This document shows, one piece after another, positions 5,979 through 6,533 of a stretch of DNA of 6,533 nt. How positions within the stretch are numbered: the stretch's first letter is position 1; each line of letters opens with the position of its first letter. Origin of the DNA: Alphaproteobacteria bacterium (GTDB lineage Bacteria > Pseudomonadota > Alphaproteobacteria > M2410); contig JAJFIN010000494.1 in NCBI GenBank assembly GCA_021774955.1, positions 1-6,533 on the forward strand, read 5' to 3'. The translations under genes and the position numbers were made by a program. The notes beneath the pieces were generated by a model. The model did no database searches, was not told the origin of the DNA, and was given only the letters and a program-made list of their open reading frames with translations.

Positions 5979-6533
5979 TTATTTCAATCGACTGAGCATA
6001 CGTTCGACACCGCATTTTAGCGTCGCGCCTTGATTACATTTAGACAGGGAATAAGAAATAATCTCAGCCCTTCCCATTAAGTTTTCCAAAGGCACTAAAC
6101 CTAAGTTTGATTGGATCCGACTATCCGCGGAATTATCGCGATTGTCACCCATCATAAACAAATAGCCTTCGGGAACGACATACACTGGTGTGTCGTCATT
6201 CCTTTCTATATCACTCCTTTCCAGAATGGTGTGGTCGGCGCCGCCTGGTAGATGTTCGATGAACTTTTGCATATCGTGTTCATAACCACGAGGATCACGG
6301 TAGACAAAGTCGGTGACTTTCTCACGCCGTACCGGCTCACCGTTTAGGATCAACCGTCCCCCACGGACCTGCACGTGATCTCCGGGTAGGCCAATTACTC
6401 GTTTGATCATGACAAGTTCTTCACGGGTATGTTTGAAAACGACAATATCGCCGCGCTTGGGGTTTTGCCCGAACAGTCGGCCGTTGGTTCCAGGAAAGGA
6501 GCCGGTGGCAAAGGGCAGTGAATGCTTGGAATA
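5979..6533 (-). CDS. lepB: Signal peptidase I (5' partial)
   Basis: The C-terminal 184 residues of type I signal peptidase, the inner-membrane serine protease that removes signal peptides from exported proteins. The frame is open to the right edge of the window, so the gene starts outside. The fragment begins YSKHSLPFATGSF, which in relatives directly follows the membrane anchor and the box B serine (SMxPT), both missing here. Visible are box C, PKRGDIVVF (25-33), box D, MIKRVIGLPGD (42-52) with the catalytic lysine K44, and box E, GDNRDNSADSR (129-139). An in-frame ATG at 6410 lies inside box D and cannot be the true start, since protein-like sequence with box C continues upstream. The C-terminus has two cysteines (SKCNQGATLKCG). 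The downstream gene is phhB after 21 bases, not rnc, which often follows lepB in alphaproteobacteria. Confidence 0.95.
   Translation of the reverse strand, partial: YSKHSLPFATGSFPGTNGRLFGQNPKRGDIVVFKHTREELVMIKRVIGLPGDHVQVRGGRLILNGEPVRREKVTDFVYRDPRGYEHDMQKFIEHLPGGADHTILERSDIERNDDTPVYVVPEGYLFMMGDNRDNSADSRIQSNLGLVPLENLMGRAEIISYSLSKCNQGATLKCGVERMLSRLK

Noticed and set aside
5979..6410. Signal peptidase as a complete 143-residue protein starting at 6410
   Set aside because: The ATG falls within box D, and the open frame continues to the window edge with box C and other family sequence, so the gene is cut by the window.

Overview
The window reads as an ordinary, gene-dense piece of a bacterial chromosome, most likely from an alphaproteobacterium of moderate GC content. 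Three things point there: the style of the signal peptidase I fragment (KRVIGLPGD, GDNRDNSADSR), the DUF6524-type small membrane protein, and the HSD10-like acyl-CoA dehydrogenase. This placement is inferred from protein resemblance. No rRNA or marker gene is present, and I cannot name a genus. I see no tRNA, rRNA, CRISPR array, insertion sequence, phage gene or attachment site.

Left part, plus strand (1-1825): the 3' end of a zinc-type quinone oxidoreductase (MDR family) is followed after 28 bases by a beta-lactamase-fold serine hydrolase (family VIII esterase type). The short gap and the strong ribosome binding site suggest one transcript. A 206-base gap follows (1826-2031). It holds no convincing gene, but it does hold a hairpin plus T-run that would end transcription on the minus strand.

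Middle part, plus strand (2032-3914): a ten-helix EamA/DMT transporter with a long hydrophilic tail, then a membrane-anchored or secreted protein of unknown role whose C-terminal part looks like a bacterial SH3 domain. The latter meets a minus-strand DUF1232 (YkvA-like) gene tail to tail, 9 bases apart. That gene is divergent from a plus-strand short-chain dehydrogenase closely resembling 3-hydroxyacyl-CoA dehydrogenase type 2 (HSD10 family; fatty acid and isoleucine breakdown). The 121 bases between them carry a fair promoter candidate placed so close to the DUF1232 start that its transcript could be leaderless. The dehydrogenase ends in a strong rho-independent terminator.

Right part, minus strand (6533-5240): the C-terminal two thirds of signal peptidase I (lepB), then pterin-4a-carbinolamine dehydratase (phhB), then a four-helix DUF6524-like membrane protein. 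The spacings are 21 and 55 bases, so they probably form an operon. The last stop codon lies inside the T-run of the opposing terminator.

Metabolically, the oxidoreductase, hydrolase and acyl-CoA dehydrogenase fit an organism that degrades esters, lipids or branched-chain amino acids, but nothing ties these genes into one pathway. I found no clear sign of a new multi-gene system. The least explained items are the SH3-like exported protein, the DUF6524 protein, the possible leaderless promoter and the orphan minus-strand terminator.
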